Shown: one piece after another, positions 11,801-17,681 of the stretch
Numbering within the stretch: the first letter of the stretch is position 1
Layout: each line of letters starts with the position of its first letter
DNA from: Elusimicrobiota bacterium
Lineage (GTDB): Bacteria; Elusimicrobiota; UBA8919
NCBI GenBank assembly: GCA_028718185.1
Contig: JAQUMH010000010.1
Coordinates: 22,763 to 86,762, forward strand
DNA length: 64,000 nucleotides
Direction of reading: 5' to 3'
Translations under genes and position numbers: made by a program
The notes under the pieces: generated by a model
What the model saw: the letters and a program-made list of their open reading frames with translations, nothing else
Told to the model about the DNA's origin: nothing
Databases searched by the model: none

Positions 11801-12114
11801 ACCGGATATTAGGTAGTTATGTATCTGCCGACATGAGTAATGTTAAAGTTTATCCTAATCCTTATAATCCTGACACAGCAGTTCTTGGTAAGCTAAAAAT
11901 TATAAATTTACCAATGAATAGCGTTATGAAGTTGTATAGTGTGGATGGTGAATTAATCAGGGAACTCAAAGAGCTCGACTTTGGTAATCTTGGTTGGCTC
12001 GAGTGGGATGGCAAGAATGGCGATGGTGACAAAGTAGCCAGAGCAGTATATATCTATCACATCGAAGACGCTGCCGGCAACAAGAAGACAGGCAAGATAG
12101 GACTTATAAGATAG
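2890..12114 (+). CDS. Giant surface protein: FG-GAP/VCBS repeats, three CBM6 modules, FlgD-like C-terminal domain
   Basis: The start at 2890 is chosen over an upstream in-frame ATG (2776) because AGGGGG lies just before it and a clean signal peptide follows; this gives 3,074 residues. In order: uncharacterised region (about 25-445), bacterial Ig-like (448-537), uncharacterised beta-rich region starting WWDTNWNYRVGLD (542-935), about twelve FG-GAP/VCBS repeats with DxDxDG calcium-type loops (966-1690), Ig-like (1724-1816), CBM6, chitobiase-C-like, CBM6, chitobiase-C-like, CBM6 (1827-2537), two purple-acid-phosphatase-type Fn3 domains (2539-2727), a ZU5-like region with HFS at 2967-2969, and a FlgD-like Ig domain (2986-3074) beginning YPNPYNP. 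It probably binds polysaccharide outside the cell; no catalytic domain is recognised. The CBM6 and chitobiase-C modules are close internal duplicates. Confidence 0.85.
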   Translation: MGKIIRWGMMLIAVTFVSCMVTRSWADFYPGTADNIYRDYTKIAQLGVCGNPVTASWFFKSNGGQCDPTPPSNAPVPYTLTGVDIANATKAEVYVTFWGGHNKVTGHKFNVNGGTQFYYMPQLTGTPTASSNYLKFQYSAAPTAIPISTLVSGNNTIGVTAETQPDGVPFYWVYSVTVRVYYDSSKLHPTGTISVTPGADSQTFTANVPAYTGGIRQVDYIGNYKDYNWEGDGRFQNWHHTYKNGILDKHIGTGSGTSYSATWDTRWVPDQDQPMKAVARIVGNDGMCYITDAVNLNFSRNYSIKLISSIDVPQGFGVASYGPVTSYCHYNIDTMTNATAAKLIIHTFAGSGECWNNTADDATIRELGINGTVLAGTPGTGTPASIPIGISLANGGNAFNTYDITNLSYLHSGSNEFFIRCNTAHHWLEVTWPGPALLVKYNTVGMPTASITSPSNSATFSAPANITINATATDSDGTITKVEFYQGTTKLGEDTVSPYSYAWSNVPGGSYTLTVKATDNSGNITTSNPVSITVSGGSTVGGWWDTNWNYRVGLDIQAGAYTRTNKPVEKDINFTTLVTGLGGSGAFDPGSIRVVEVLGDGTVVNANVPFQFNQSSTYNATTNASGTLVFIMDNTTVANATRYYHVYFNTGTSMTAPTVTPQVTLTDNVMVEGQSSYKLDTANATYMYHKIGGGFASIIDKQNNDWISYKQTPHNSSGGSFRGIPNLGVCGHPGYTADAYDPTTVLGANSTIVSQGPLKTTIHSITTDNNWEWTWDFYPTYAKMTLLKRDPAKSYWFLYEGTPGGSFVAGSDYYYRSSDTSQQSGSTAFGADIPSPEWIYFADGTINRSLFLVNNTDDSLTDSHHAMTDSGGSMTVFGFGRGTTADPSSTANWLTACPAYFTIGLADSRDYATTSKTIESAWRDLGIVQRTAEKKDGSITPPPPSLTLSFKEVTLNAAGYLYGRAIGDIDGDGKSEVVANDWASYSLGSHGLVYFDYPDATEKTLISFSGYPDYTYWRSDDIRLADMNKDGKLDVIGGISATYGDNNNCMVELWENMGGGVWTRHNLDTAANTYYIKNIVIADIDRDGKLDVVIRTDPYSSSLSANICIYFQDTLNSWVKKSFNTVIDEGMDVGDIDGDGYPDIAIGGRWYKTPATGQRTGTYTAYDFASKWLPTSPEQSGFPSWAQGGCRVKIADLNDDGKNEILVSPAEAPTKTLPVAYYTSNNPTGGVSAWTEHVLEANIQNAHTLEVADFDKNGKLDVLCGGIGLNNFGDNADKGLWVYLQSPDGTFTRSNITQATKGAYCAIIGDLNNDGDIDIANVSSFTNGPSTVYENLASAFSLDKWTYKQIDNSREVYRTTPWTVAFFGITAADLTGHNNGYKDIVSGKYFYRNPGGDMTGTWNRTTFPVNCDGILAVDVDSDAYADVIAEMLPDVYWLEATSPDGSSWVVRATIGQVPATVHGLGQGAALAQIIPGGKPEIVITGGSTGSETYYFQIPTTNPEAGNWPRTLVTSAGSDEMIGVGDIDKDGNLDIAAADRSTPYQVAWWKNPGVAGQANWTKYVIGTINVGPASGFPNCARLADINGDGRLDLVISAEDYLSTGPNSPSYWYECPANPTANNWICHTIAMGSALNSLDVADVDKDGDIDVMVGEMKTNKRLWIYENNGQGTLTSHLVASGYETNGAKMLDLDGDGDLDIVSPTFDAPQYLHMWRNDAVGTGTPVNTPPTVNISAIDVTNGNIAPATLTIKVNASDTDGIKQVDFYSNSNWIGTDTSSPYEFAWTVNNPGDYSIQAKATDNGTPNATAMSAAQVVTITGVTPPATQQAYPAGVAWLVGTGTTTIQSEDYDMVTNGVAEGEAYHDTTTSNKGGGYRTAEGVDVRAITSDAGGGYQVGWTVPGEWLEYSINVNQAGNYKIILRGANGETSDGGPMHIEFVQNNATYVQTTPSVGTPPTGSYETFTDVTLSAGVTLNAGNQIMKLVMDNSSAVGNGDINYIQLVLVSAETPNTVATPTISPAAGTYSGSVSVTLTCATGGAEIRYTTNGTDPTSSSTLYSAPFTLTANATVKACAFKTAMTDSSINSVAYIITNTSTQQAYPAGVAWLVGTGSTTIQVEDYDMVTSGSGEGVAYHDTTPGQEDASNTYRPTEGVDVEACTDIGVGYDIGYTIVGEWLEYSVNVNQSGKYKIVLRTARGTTVDDMVHLSFIQNSATYLVTPSVSLPGTGGWQVWVDTEVATDVTLNAGNQIMRLELDSSAATYCSNFNYIKLIRTSAETINTVETPTISPSAGTYSNSVTVTLGCATSGAEIRYTTNGTDPTSSSTLYSAPFTLTASATVRARAFKAAMTDSSVNSVAYTVTIASPQQSYGNNGNPWQIITGTTTIEVENFDTVTSGIAEGEAYHDMDATNRGGAYRTTDGVDIEAVTGASNGYDIGYVVPGEWLEYSVNVNQDGDYKIIVSAGNGGTTASPFHVEFGPHNATNIVTPSVSIPNTGGWTTFTDITVANSVTLAAGNQIMKLVMETGSASNNGNFDYIKLIRQTPDTTPPVVSAVVSANITGSGLVITWTTNEPANSKIEYGLTTSYGSATVITDTTGVYTHSVTLSGLTEKTAYHYRMVSVDMNGNTTMTGDYSFTTTAYDTTAPVISNVSAGVTQNSAVIKWNTDENSDSQVGYGTTTLMGTATTLDATSTRLHSVSLSGLQKGKTYYYKVYSKDATGNLATSSQYSFKTYNLKHKIYTYYYDDGTTTTKVGATPAVSLKFKVQVYNVDENSIATDYTGTLTLTTKNSKGTELDTTDSTLVTADAGEKEVAIPFRSDINTVELSGDTTAPVVIGFNDMYIAKLVGYQGGSIRGANGLKILIPTGVLSANKYLASIKTSAAPEVKNTMKYVNTLNPICYDFGELTFNNNAPVLENQTFTRAVNITIPYTAADIGTLNEDGLRIYYWTGTDWELVSGVQTVDKSNNTITATVKHFSTYRILGSYVSADMSNVKVYPNPYNPDTAVLGKLKIINLPMNSVMKLYSVDGELIRELKELDFGNLGWLEWDGKNGDGDKVARAVYIYHIEDAAGNKKTGKIGLIR

Positions 12115-12137
12115 TCAAATAGTCCAAAGTCATAGTC

Positions 12138-12160
12138 GTAGTTGCAGAGCTTGCTCTGCT
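12138..12160. repeat. GCAGAGC-TT-GCTCTGC hairpin repeat
   Basis: GTAGTTGCAGAGC followed by its complement gives a perfect 7-base-pair hairpin (12144-12150 with 12153-12159). It is a short member of a family scattered through the gaps between 12 and 36 kb. Confidence 0.7.
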
Positions 12161-12220
12161 GAAGTTACTGTTTGACTCTTGTCTGCCATAACATTAGTGG
12201 AGGAACCATCTTAAAGATAG

Positions 12221-12257
12221 TAGAAAATGCCGAATGAACTTCGGCATTTTCTATTTT
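12221..12257 (+). terminator. Intrinsic terminator after the giant surface protein
   Basis: TAGAAAATGCCGAA pairs perfectly with TTCGGCATTTTCTA around a five-base loop, followed by TTTT. It lies about 105 bases after the stop of the 3,074-residue protein and should end the PorV-exoprotein transcript. Confidence 0.8.
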
Positions 12258-12341
12258 GAAGTAGTTGAGAATTAATTAAAAACCTACTTGAACAACCTTA
12301 CTATTATTGACAATTAGAAAAGAAAGATTAAGATAAGAGCA

Positions 12342-12472
12342 GAATGAATTCTCTTTCAGGTGTCATTGCGAACCCCGTAGGGGGTGTGGCAATCTCAATA
12401 CTTAATTGAGATTACTTCGTCTCGAAGTTTATCCCGACTTTCTTCGGGACTCCTCGCAATAACAACAAAACA
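12342..12472. repeat. CATTGCGA palindromic repeat, copy 1
   Basis: Begins TGTCATTGCGAACCCCG, contains GGCAATCTCAATACTTAATTGAGATT as an inner inverted repeat and CCCGACTTTCTTCGGG as a second hairpin, and ends in CTCGCAATAAC. A close copy lies at 35041-35156. Repeats framed by CATTGCGA and its complement are known from many bacterial genomes. Confidence 0.8.
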
Positions 12473-12480
12473 ACTGATGT

Positions 12481-12535
12481 TGTAGCCGCAGAGCGTCAGC
12501 TCTGCTAAACATTGAAATTCCTGTACACTAAGTTA
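12481..12535. repeat. GTAG/AAGTTA-framed hairpin repeat
   Basis: Head TGTAGCCGCAGAGC, hairpin closed by GCTCTGC, then the shared tail ATTGAAATTCCTGTACACTA ending in AGTTA. Related copies with the same tail but different hairpins lie at 17483-17592, 31275-31328, 33615-33720, 33764-33820 and 36244-36298. Confidence 0.75.
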
Positions 12536-12572
12536 AAGAACACATGGACTTAAGAACAGAATAAAAAAACAT

Positions 12573-12635
12573 CACACTATCGCACTATCGCGCCATCGCA
12601 CTATTTCGTTATTGCACTATTTCGTTATCGCACTG
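12573..12635. repeat. Degenerate tandem repeat of CGCACTAT / TTTCGTTAT words
   Basis: Nine-base words such as TCGCACTAT and TTTCGTTAT recur about seven times right before the ribosome site of the next gene. It is a low-complexity spacer with no open reading frame. Confidence 0.7.
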
Positions 12636-12651
12636 TTTTATTGGAGGTTAA

Positions 12652-15420
12652 ATGTTCAGACAGAAGTTGATAAAAGTTTGTGGTATATTTGCATTAGTTA
12701 TTTTTACGAGCATTAGTTTTTTGTCAGGTGTTTCTGACACCACACCGCCTGCCAAAATAACGTATTTTCTTACAGCATTTCCAACACCAAAAACCATCAC
12801 ACTAGTATGGCGGTCTGTTGGTGATGATGGAAACACAGGCACAGCAACAAAATATGATATCAGATATTCACTCTCTCCGATAACAACAGAAGCTGGATGG
12901 AATTCAGCTACTAAGGTTAAATGTGATTTAACTCCAAATCCTGCAGGTTCTGCAGAATCTTTCATTGTCTTTGGGCTTTCACCTTCAACTAAATACTACT
13001 TTGCAATAAAAGCATGTGACAAAGTTCCTAACTGGTCACCATTATCTAAATCACCGGGTACCACAACACCTGCTATCACAGACACCACACCACCCGGTAA
13101 AATAACAGACCTTACAGCAAGCAACCCGACACCAAAATCAATTATGCTTACTTGGACCGCTCCCGGCAACGATGATAATAGTAAAGGTAAGGCTGCAAGA
13201 TATCTACCACAGGATATTAATCACGAAAACCTAATCCCGCAATCACAATTACCATATCGTCCGGCTGCAAGATATATACCATATGACATAAGATACTCAT
13301 TGACACCTATAACAGATGCTAACTGGGATTCTGCTACTAAAGTTAAAGAAGCACCTGCAGCACAAGAGATATTTAAACAAGAGAAATTTACAATCCCTGG
13401 TCTTTCACCTTCAACAAAATATTACTTTGCAATAAAAACAGCAGATGAAGTTCCTAACTGGTCAAAAGTATCAAATAGCCCTAATGAAACTACAAAACCT
13501 AAGGGCGTAGCTGTTCCATATAAAGGAGTCCCATTTCAGATACCGGGTAAGATAGAAGCTGAAGATTATGATACTGGAGGGGAAGAAACATCATATCACG
13601 ATACAACAACCGGTAATGCAGCTAGTGAAGGAGGAAGTACTTACCGTACAACAGAAGATGTAGATGTTGAACCTTGTACTGATGCAGATGGCGGTTATAA
13701 CGTCGGCTGGGCAGTTGCAGGAGAATGGTTAAAATATACAACAAATATTTCTAATACAGGAATATATATGATAGAAGTGCGAGTAGCATGTGGTGGTAAT
13801 GGAGGAACCTTTCATATAGAGTTTGATGATTTAGATAAGACAGGACCAATGACAGTACCTGACACCGGTGGATGGCAGATTTATCAAACAGTAAGGAAAA
13901 CAGGAGTTAATTTAATTGCCGGAAAACATATAATGAAGCTGGCAATGGATACCAATGGTTATCCAGGAGCTACTGGTAATTTTAATTACATCAACATTAT
14001 ACGTGAAGGTAATCTAGGAAAAACTGATACAGTAGCACCATCAGCAATAGCCAGCTTGGTGATCGGCAATGTAACAGGTAATTCAGTATTGTTAAGTTGG
14101 ACATCACCCGGCAATGATGGGAATAGTGGAACAGCAAGCGTGTATGATATCCGGTATGCAACAATGAAAATAGATAATAGCAACTGGAGTAGTGCAACTC
14201 AATGCGTTGGTGAGCCGACACCACAGATATCCGGCAGTAAACAAACCTACACAGTGCAGCATTTAAGACCTAACACAAAATATTATTTTGCAATTAAGAC
14301 AGCAGACGAAGTTCCGAACTGGTCTCCATTATCAAATTCGCCATGTGCAACAACTTCTCTTTCTGTAACAGTGCCAAATGAAAAGATGCTTTTCTATGAA
14401 GGCTCAATATTCCCAAATCCCAATCTTGCACCCATAAACCCGCCATATCTCATTTCATGGCGAGACGGTCCTGGTGAGCAACCTCATGAAACAGTAAATT
14501 ATTTTGGTTACAAGTGGGCGACTAAATCACAACACGATGAAATGATAGCGAAAGGGAAACTCCCGATACCATTTAGTTACGCTTGCAGAGATGATGCATC
14601 ACAAAAATATAATCAGTGGTATCTTGACACTGAAGAAAAGATGTATAACAACTACTTAAAGATTGCACAGGAAGGATATTATGGTATAGAAATAGACGAA
14701 TATTCTGCATGGGACTCGGATATGCGAGCAAAAAAATCTATAAACGCACTTAGACATGTGAAACAACAATATCCTAATTTGTTCATGGATGCTGCTTTAT
14801 ATGGTGATGGTATGGATGAAATAATAGCAAGTGGAGCCGATATATTAAATCTTTATGAATTGGAGATATATATCTATCCTGGATTCAAGGATTACAGAAC
14901 ATATATCAAGAAATGGACTGACTGGATAAAATACTACGGGCTTGAAGGTAAAACCATAGGTATCCTGGGTGGTGGAGATGACTACAACGGCAATGCACCG
15001 GATGTTGACTTATGGATAAAATACTTACGTGCAGAATCACCCCAGATGGCAGGTCTCGGATTAGGAATATTTAAACTCTACAATTTAACCACTGCTGAAA
15101 GAACAGTATATGACAAGGTGATGGATGATAATTTTTTCAAAATATCACCGTCCGTTTCTATAACTGCACCGACTAAAAATGCAAAATTAAGCGGAACAGT
15201 CAAAATAGCGGTAATCGCTACCAAAAATCCTGAGACAGGCAACCCTGTTGTCTCTTACCGTTATTTCATAGATACCAAACTTGTTAAAATATCATCAAGT
15301 CCTGAGTACTTATGGAACACTACCGGCTATTCAAAAGGCAAACATATAATAACAGTTCACGCAGTAGCAGACGATTATCTTGCCGGTGTGAGTCAGGTAA
15401 ATGTAATGTTAAATAAATAG
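12652..15420 (+). CDS. Secreted Fn3-CBM6 protein with an unassigned glycosidase-like barrel domain (paralog 1)
   Basis: 922 residues, starting 5 bases after GGAGGT. Signal peptide 1-26; Fn3 domains at about 27-142 and 144-284; CBM6 at about 287-453; a third Fn3 at 458-574; a barrel-like domain at about 575-833 beginning FYEGSIFPNPNLAPINPPYL; and a final Ig-like domain (834-922). The barrel domain is shared with the genes at 17682 and 26953. All three keep an Asp-Glu pair (D682-E683 here), a downstream Glu before IYI (E738), SPQMAG-like and MDDNFF motifs. Two acids on strands of a (beta/alpha) barrel fit a retaining glycoside hydrolase, but no known GH family was recognised. It lacks the FlgD-like C-terminal domain, so it may be released or held by other means. 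The nearest relative is the gene at 26953, collinear except for one module. Confidence 0.8.
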   Translation: MFRQKLIKVCGIFALVIFTSISFLSGVSDTTPPAKITYFLTAFPTPKTITLVWRSVGDDGNTGTATKYDIRYSLSPITTEAGWNSATKVKCDLTPNPAGSAESFIVFGLSPSTKYYFAIKACDKVPNWSPLSKSPGTTTPAITDTTPPGKITDLTASNPTPKSIMLTWTAPGNDDNSKGKAARYLPQDINHENLIPQSQLPYRPAARYIPYDIRYSLTPITDANWDSATKVKEAPAAQEIFKQEKFTIPGLSPSTKYYFAIKTADEVPNWSKVSNSPNETTKPKGVAVPYKGVPFQIPGKIEAEDYDTGGEETSYHDTTTGNAASEGGSTYRTTEDVDVEPCTDADGGYNVGWAVAGEWLKYTTNISNTGIYMIEVRVACGGNGGTFHIEFDDLDKTGPMTVPDTGGWQIYQTVRKTGVNLIAGKHIMKLAMDTNGYPGATGNFNYINIIREGNLGKTDTVAPSAIASLVIGNVTGNSVLLSWTSPGNDGNSGTASVYDIRYATMKIDNSNWSSATQCVGEPTPQISGSKQTYTVQHLRPNTKYYFAIKTADEVPNWSPLSNSPCATTSLSVTVPNEKMLFYEGSIFPNPNLAPINPPYLISWRDGPGEQPHETVNYFGYKWATKSQHDEMIAKGKLPIPFSYACRDDASQKYNQWYLDTEEKMYNNYLKIAQEGYYGIEIDEYSAWDSDMRAKKSINALRHVKQQYPNLFMDAALYGDGMDEIIASGADILNLYELEIYIYPGFKDYRTYIKKWTDWIKYYGLEGKTIGILGGGDDYNGNAPDVDLWIKYLRAESPQMAGLGLGIFKLYNLTTAERTVYDKVMDDNFFKISPSVSITAPTKNAKLSGTVKIAVIATKNPETGNPVVSYRYFIDTKLVKISSSPEYLWNTTGYSKGKHIITVHAVADDYLAGVSQVNVMLNK

Positions 15421-15430
15421 TCCAATGTCC

Positions 15431-15463
15431 CTGCCCGCCGAAGGTTTAGTGGTGGGCGAAGTC
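15431..15463. repeat. TGCCCGCC..GGTGGGC hairpin repeat
   Basis: CTGCCCGCC pairs with GGTGGGCG around a short loop just after the stop of the preceding gene. Longer, more complex relatives lie at 26669-26733 and 34898-34967. Confidence 0.6.
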
Positions 15464-15537
15464 CTTAGTCCAGTAGTCGCTTGCCCTTGACAAGCCTAAG
15501 AACATAAGAACGTTGTTCAATTAACGGGAGGTAAGAC

Positions 15538-17310
15538 ATGTTATGTTTTAGAAGAATTAGTTTAGTATTAGTTGCTATTTTTAGTATCATTTTTTTAAGT
15601 GGTATTTGTATAGGTGCTGAGTTATACGAAACATTTTTAGAAAATTCTTTAACTAAAGTGCTAAGGGATAAGACGTATCAAGGGAAAGACAAAGCATTAG
15701 CAATATATTCCGCTAAAGACGAATATGAGAGTGGTCAGATTATAATAATTCCCAAAGGGAAAAACGACTTAAAAAATATAAAGATACAATTTAGTGATTT
15801 AACAGGTAAAGATACTCAAGGAAAGGTAATAAAGATAAGTCCGACCAACTTTGAATATTATCCGGTCGCATGGGCAAAAGGAAGAAATCTTACAGAGGAT
15901 TTGAATAATAGTCTGATTCAACAGTATTTGCCTCCGCGAAAACTTACTCTTGAAGATGTTGCAGCATATCAGCCGACCGCTTTTAGACCTGATACAGTAT
16001 TTGATGCACACCCAGGACAGAATTTTGTAGTTTGGCTCAGTTTTTATATTCCCAAAGATACAATAGCAGGAACTTATACCGGCACAATATCTGTTATACC
16101 GCAGAATGGGAAACGCGAAGATTTAAAAATCAGTTTAACAGTCTGGGATTTTGTGTTAATCGAGAAATGTCCGCTATCTTTTCTTTTTTCATCGGATTTA
16201 AAGGCAGGAGCTAAATGTACCGGTCTGAGTGAATATGAATATGCCAAATACAGTGCTAAACATATGGTAAAACTTCATCGAGGGAATACTTATCTGGACT
16301 GGTCTCCGCCAAGTGAAGGTAGTTATGAAAATTATGATAAACAGATAGAAGAACTTATGAAACTTGGTATGGACAAATTTTTGATTTTTATAGACCAGCG
16401 TTATTTTTATCCTGTAGGACCGCTTCGTATTAAGAACAATGATGACCGTATGGGACCGGAACGACAGGCGATACTTAAAAGATTATATAATCATTTGAAA
16501 GAGAAAGGCTGGTTGGATAATTTTATATTGATGACCTGGGACGAACCTGATTTTACCCAGGAAGGTATTCTTGAGAAGTGGCAGAAGTCACAACAAGAAG
16601 TAAAAGATGCCGGATTTACTAATTTTGAATGTGATTTTACCGGTAGAGCAGAACGTGCACTTGACCAGATGATAGGTTATGCTGGTATATGGTCACCTAA
16701 CCTTCGTAATTTTGATGGAGGGCCTACGGATGAATTTATAAAAGAACGGAAGAAAGCAGGAGATAGGATAGGCTGGTATTGGGGCAGTCCTATACTTGCT
16801 CCAACTAAAAGTAATGATTTGACTTTAATAGAACAACGGACAATAAACTGGCTTGCTTTTAAATACTGTATTGAGTTGTTCGGCGCTTATAATTATGACC
16901 TTGTCTGCAGACAAGGCACAGATAGTCCCTGGCGTACCAATTATGAGCAGGTTACTCCTCAAGGAATTAGTAAGATTTGGAAAAGCAGGGAAGAAGTTAC
17001 CGATGGAAGTTCATATGTATATCCTAACCCGGATATGGATAAGACCAGACCTTTGTTAAGTACAATCAAGGAACATATATTGCGGGATGGCAGAGAAGAT
17101 TATTGCTACCTGTGTATGTTAGGCAAGTTAATAGAGAAACATAAAAAACAGGGAAATACTCAGTTGGCTACCGAAGGACAAAATGCGATTGATAAAAGTT
17201 CAGCTTTGGTATTTAAAAGTATAACAGAATGGTCTGTTAATCCTTCGGATATGTTTCAAGCAAGAAAGATGTTAGCCGAAGCTATTTTGAAACTTTCAAA
17301 TAAAAAATAA
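15538..17310 (+). CDS. Secreted GH123-like / DUF4091 glycoside hydrolase
   Basis: 590 residues with a signal peptide (cleavage near residue 27), starting 6 bases after GGGAGGT. The N-terminal beta-sandwich has the family pattern HPGQNFVVWLSFYIPKDTIAGTYTG (about 160-185) leading into LTVWDF. The C-terminal barrel carries MTWDEPD with the consecutive Asp335-Glu336 expected of GH123 enzymes, which cleave beta-N-acetylgalactosaminides by substrate-assisted catalysis. The C-terminal HILRDGREDYCYLCMLGKL segment is also typical of DUF4091 proteins. No binding module or FlgD-like domain is attached, so it is the simplest enzyme in the block. With the GH20-like protein at 22909 it suggests an amino-sugar-containing glycan as target. 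Substrate is inferred; many DUF4091 proteins are uncharacterised. Confidence 0.8.
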   Translation: MLCFRRISLVLVAIFSIIFLSGICIGAELYETFLENSLTKVLRDKTYQGKDKALAIYSAKDEYESGQIIIIPKGKNDLKNIKIQFSDLTGKDTQGKVIKISPTNFEYYPVAWAKGRNLTEDLNNSLIQQYLPPRKLTLEDVAAYQPTAFRPDTVFDAHPGQNFVVWLSFYIPKDTIAGTYTGTISVIPQNGKREDLKISLTVWDFVLIEKCPLSFLFSSDLKAGAKCTGLSEYEYAKYSAKHMVKLHRGNTYLDWSPPSEGSYENYDKQIEELMKLGMDKFLIFIDQRYFYPVGPLRIKNNDDRMGPERQAILKRLYNHLKEKGWLDNFILMTWDEPDFTQEGILEKWQKSQQEVKDAGFTNFECDFTGRAERALDQMIGYAGIWSPNLRNFDGGPTDEFIKERKKAGDRIGWYWGSPILAPTKSNDLTLIEQRTINWLAFKYCIELFGAYNYDLVCRQGTDSPWRTNYEQVTPQGISKIWKSREEVTDGSSYVYPNPDMDKTRPLLSTIKEHILRDGREDYCYLCMLGKLIEKHKKQGNTQLATEGQNAIDKSSALVFKSITEWSVNPSDMFQARKMLAEAILKLSNKK

Positions 17311-17426
17311 TTTAGTTTTAATTTTATAAAATATCAACCTAATGCCCAATTTCTATAGTCGTTGAGTTTCAGACAATAAATATGAATACGATTTAATGAT
17401 TATGTTTTTTATAAAATATAAATTGC

Positions 17427-17455
17427 TTGACAAAACAGTAAAAGTGTGTTACATA
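17427..17455 (+). promoter_or_regulatory. Possible sigma70-like promoter
   Basis: TTGACA at 17427-17432, a 17-base spacer, then TACATA at 17450-17455. The -35 box is perfect but the -10 is weak. It lies about 225 bases upstream of the 17682 gene and just ahead of a dispersed repeat. Confidence 0.4.
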
Positions 17456-17482
17456 TGTAGTAAAGTAAGATAGAAAACAGAA

Positions 17483-17592
17483 ACTACAAGTTAGGCTTGC
17501 CAAGAGTCTGGCGACAACTACAAACATAGTAATTAAATTGTAGTTTCACGCCCTCGGCGTGATAACATTATAATTCCTATACATCAAGTTAA
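17483..17592. repeat. 105-bp composite repeat, copy 1
   Basis: Starts CTACAAGTTAGGCTTGCCAA, contains AATTAAATTGTAG, a CACGCC-CTC-GGCGTG hairpin and the tail TTCCTATACATCAAGTTA. It is nearly identical to 33615-33720. Both begin and end with AAGTTA, as if two shorter family members were joined. Confidence 0.8.
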
Positions 17593-17681
17593 GATACAAC
17601 AAATTTCCATATATTTACACATAACACATGGAATTTATCCCAGTTCTATCGGGACATTACACAATTTTAAAGAAGGTATCC

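Noticed and set aside
12307..12334. Promoter TTGACA..TAAGAT
   Set aside because: The -10 is weak and the site is followed by a dispersed palindrome and 300 bases without a gene; too little support to list.
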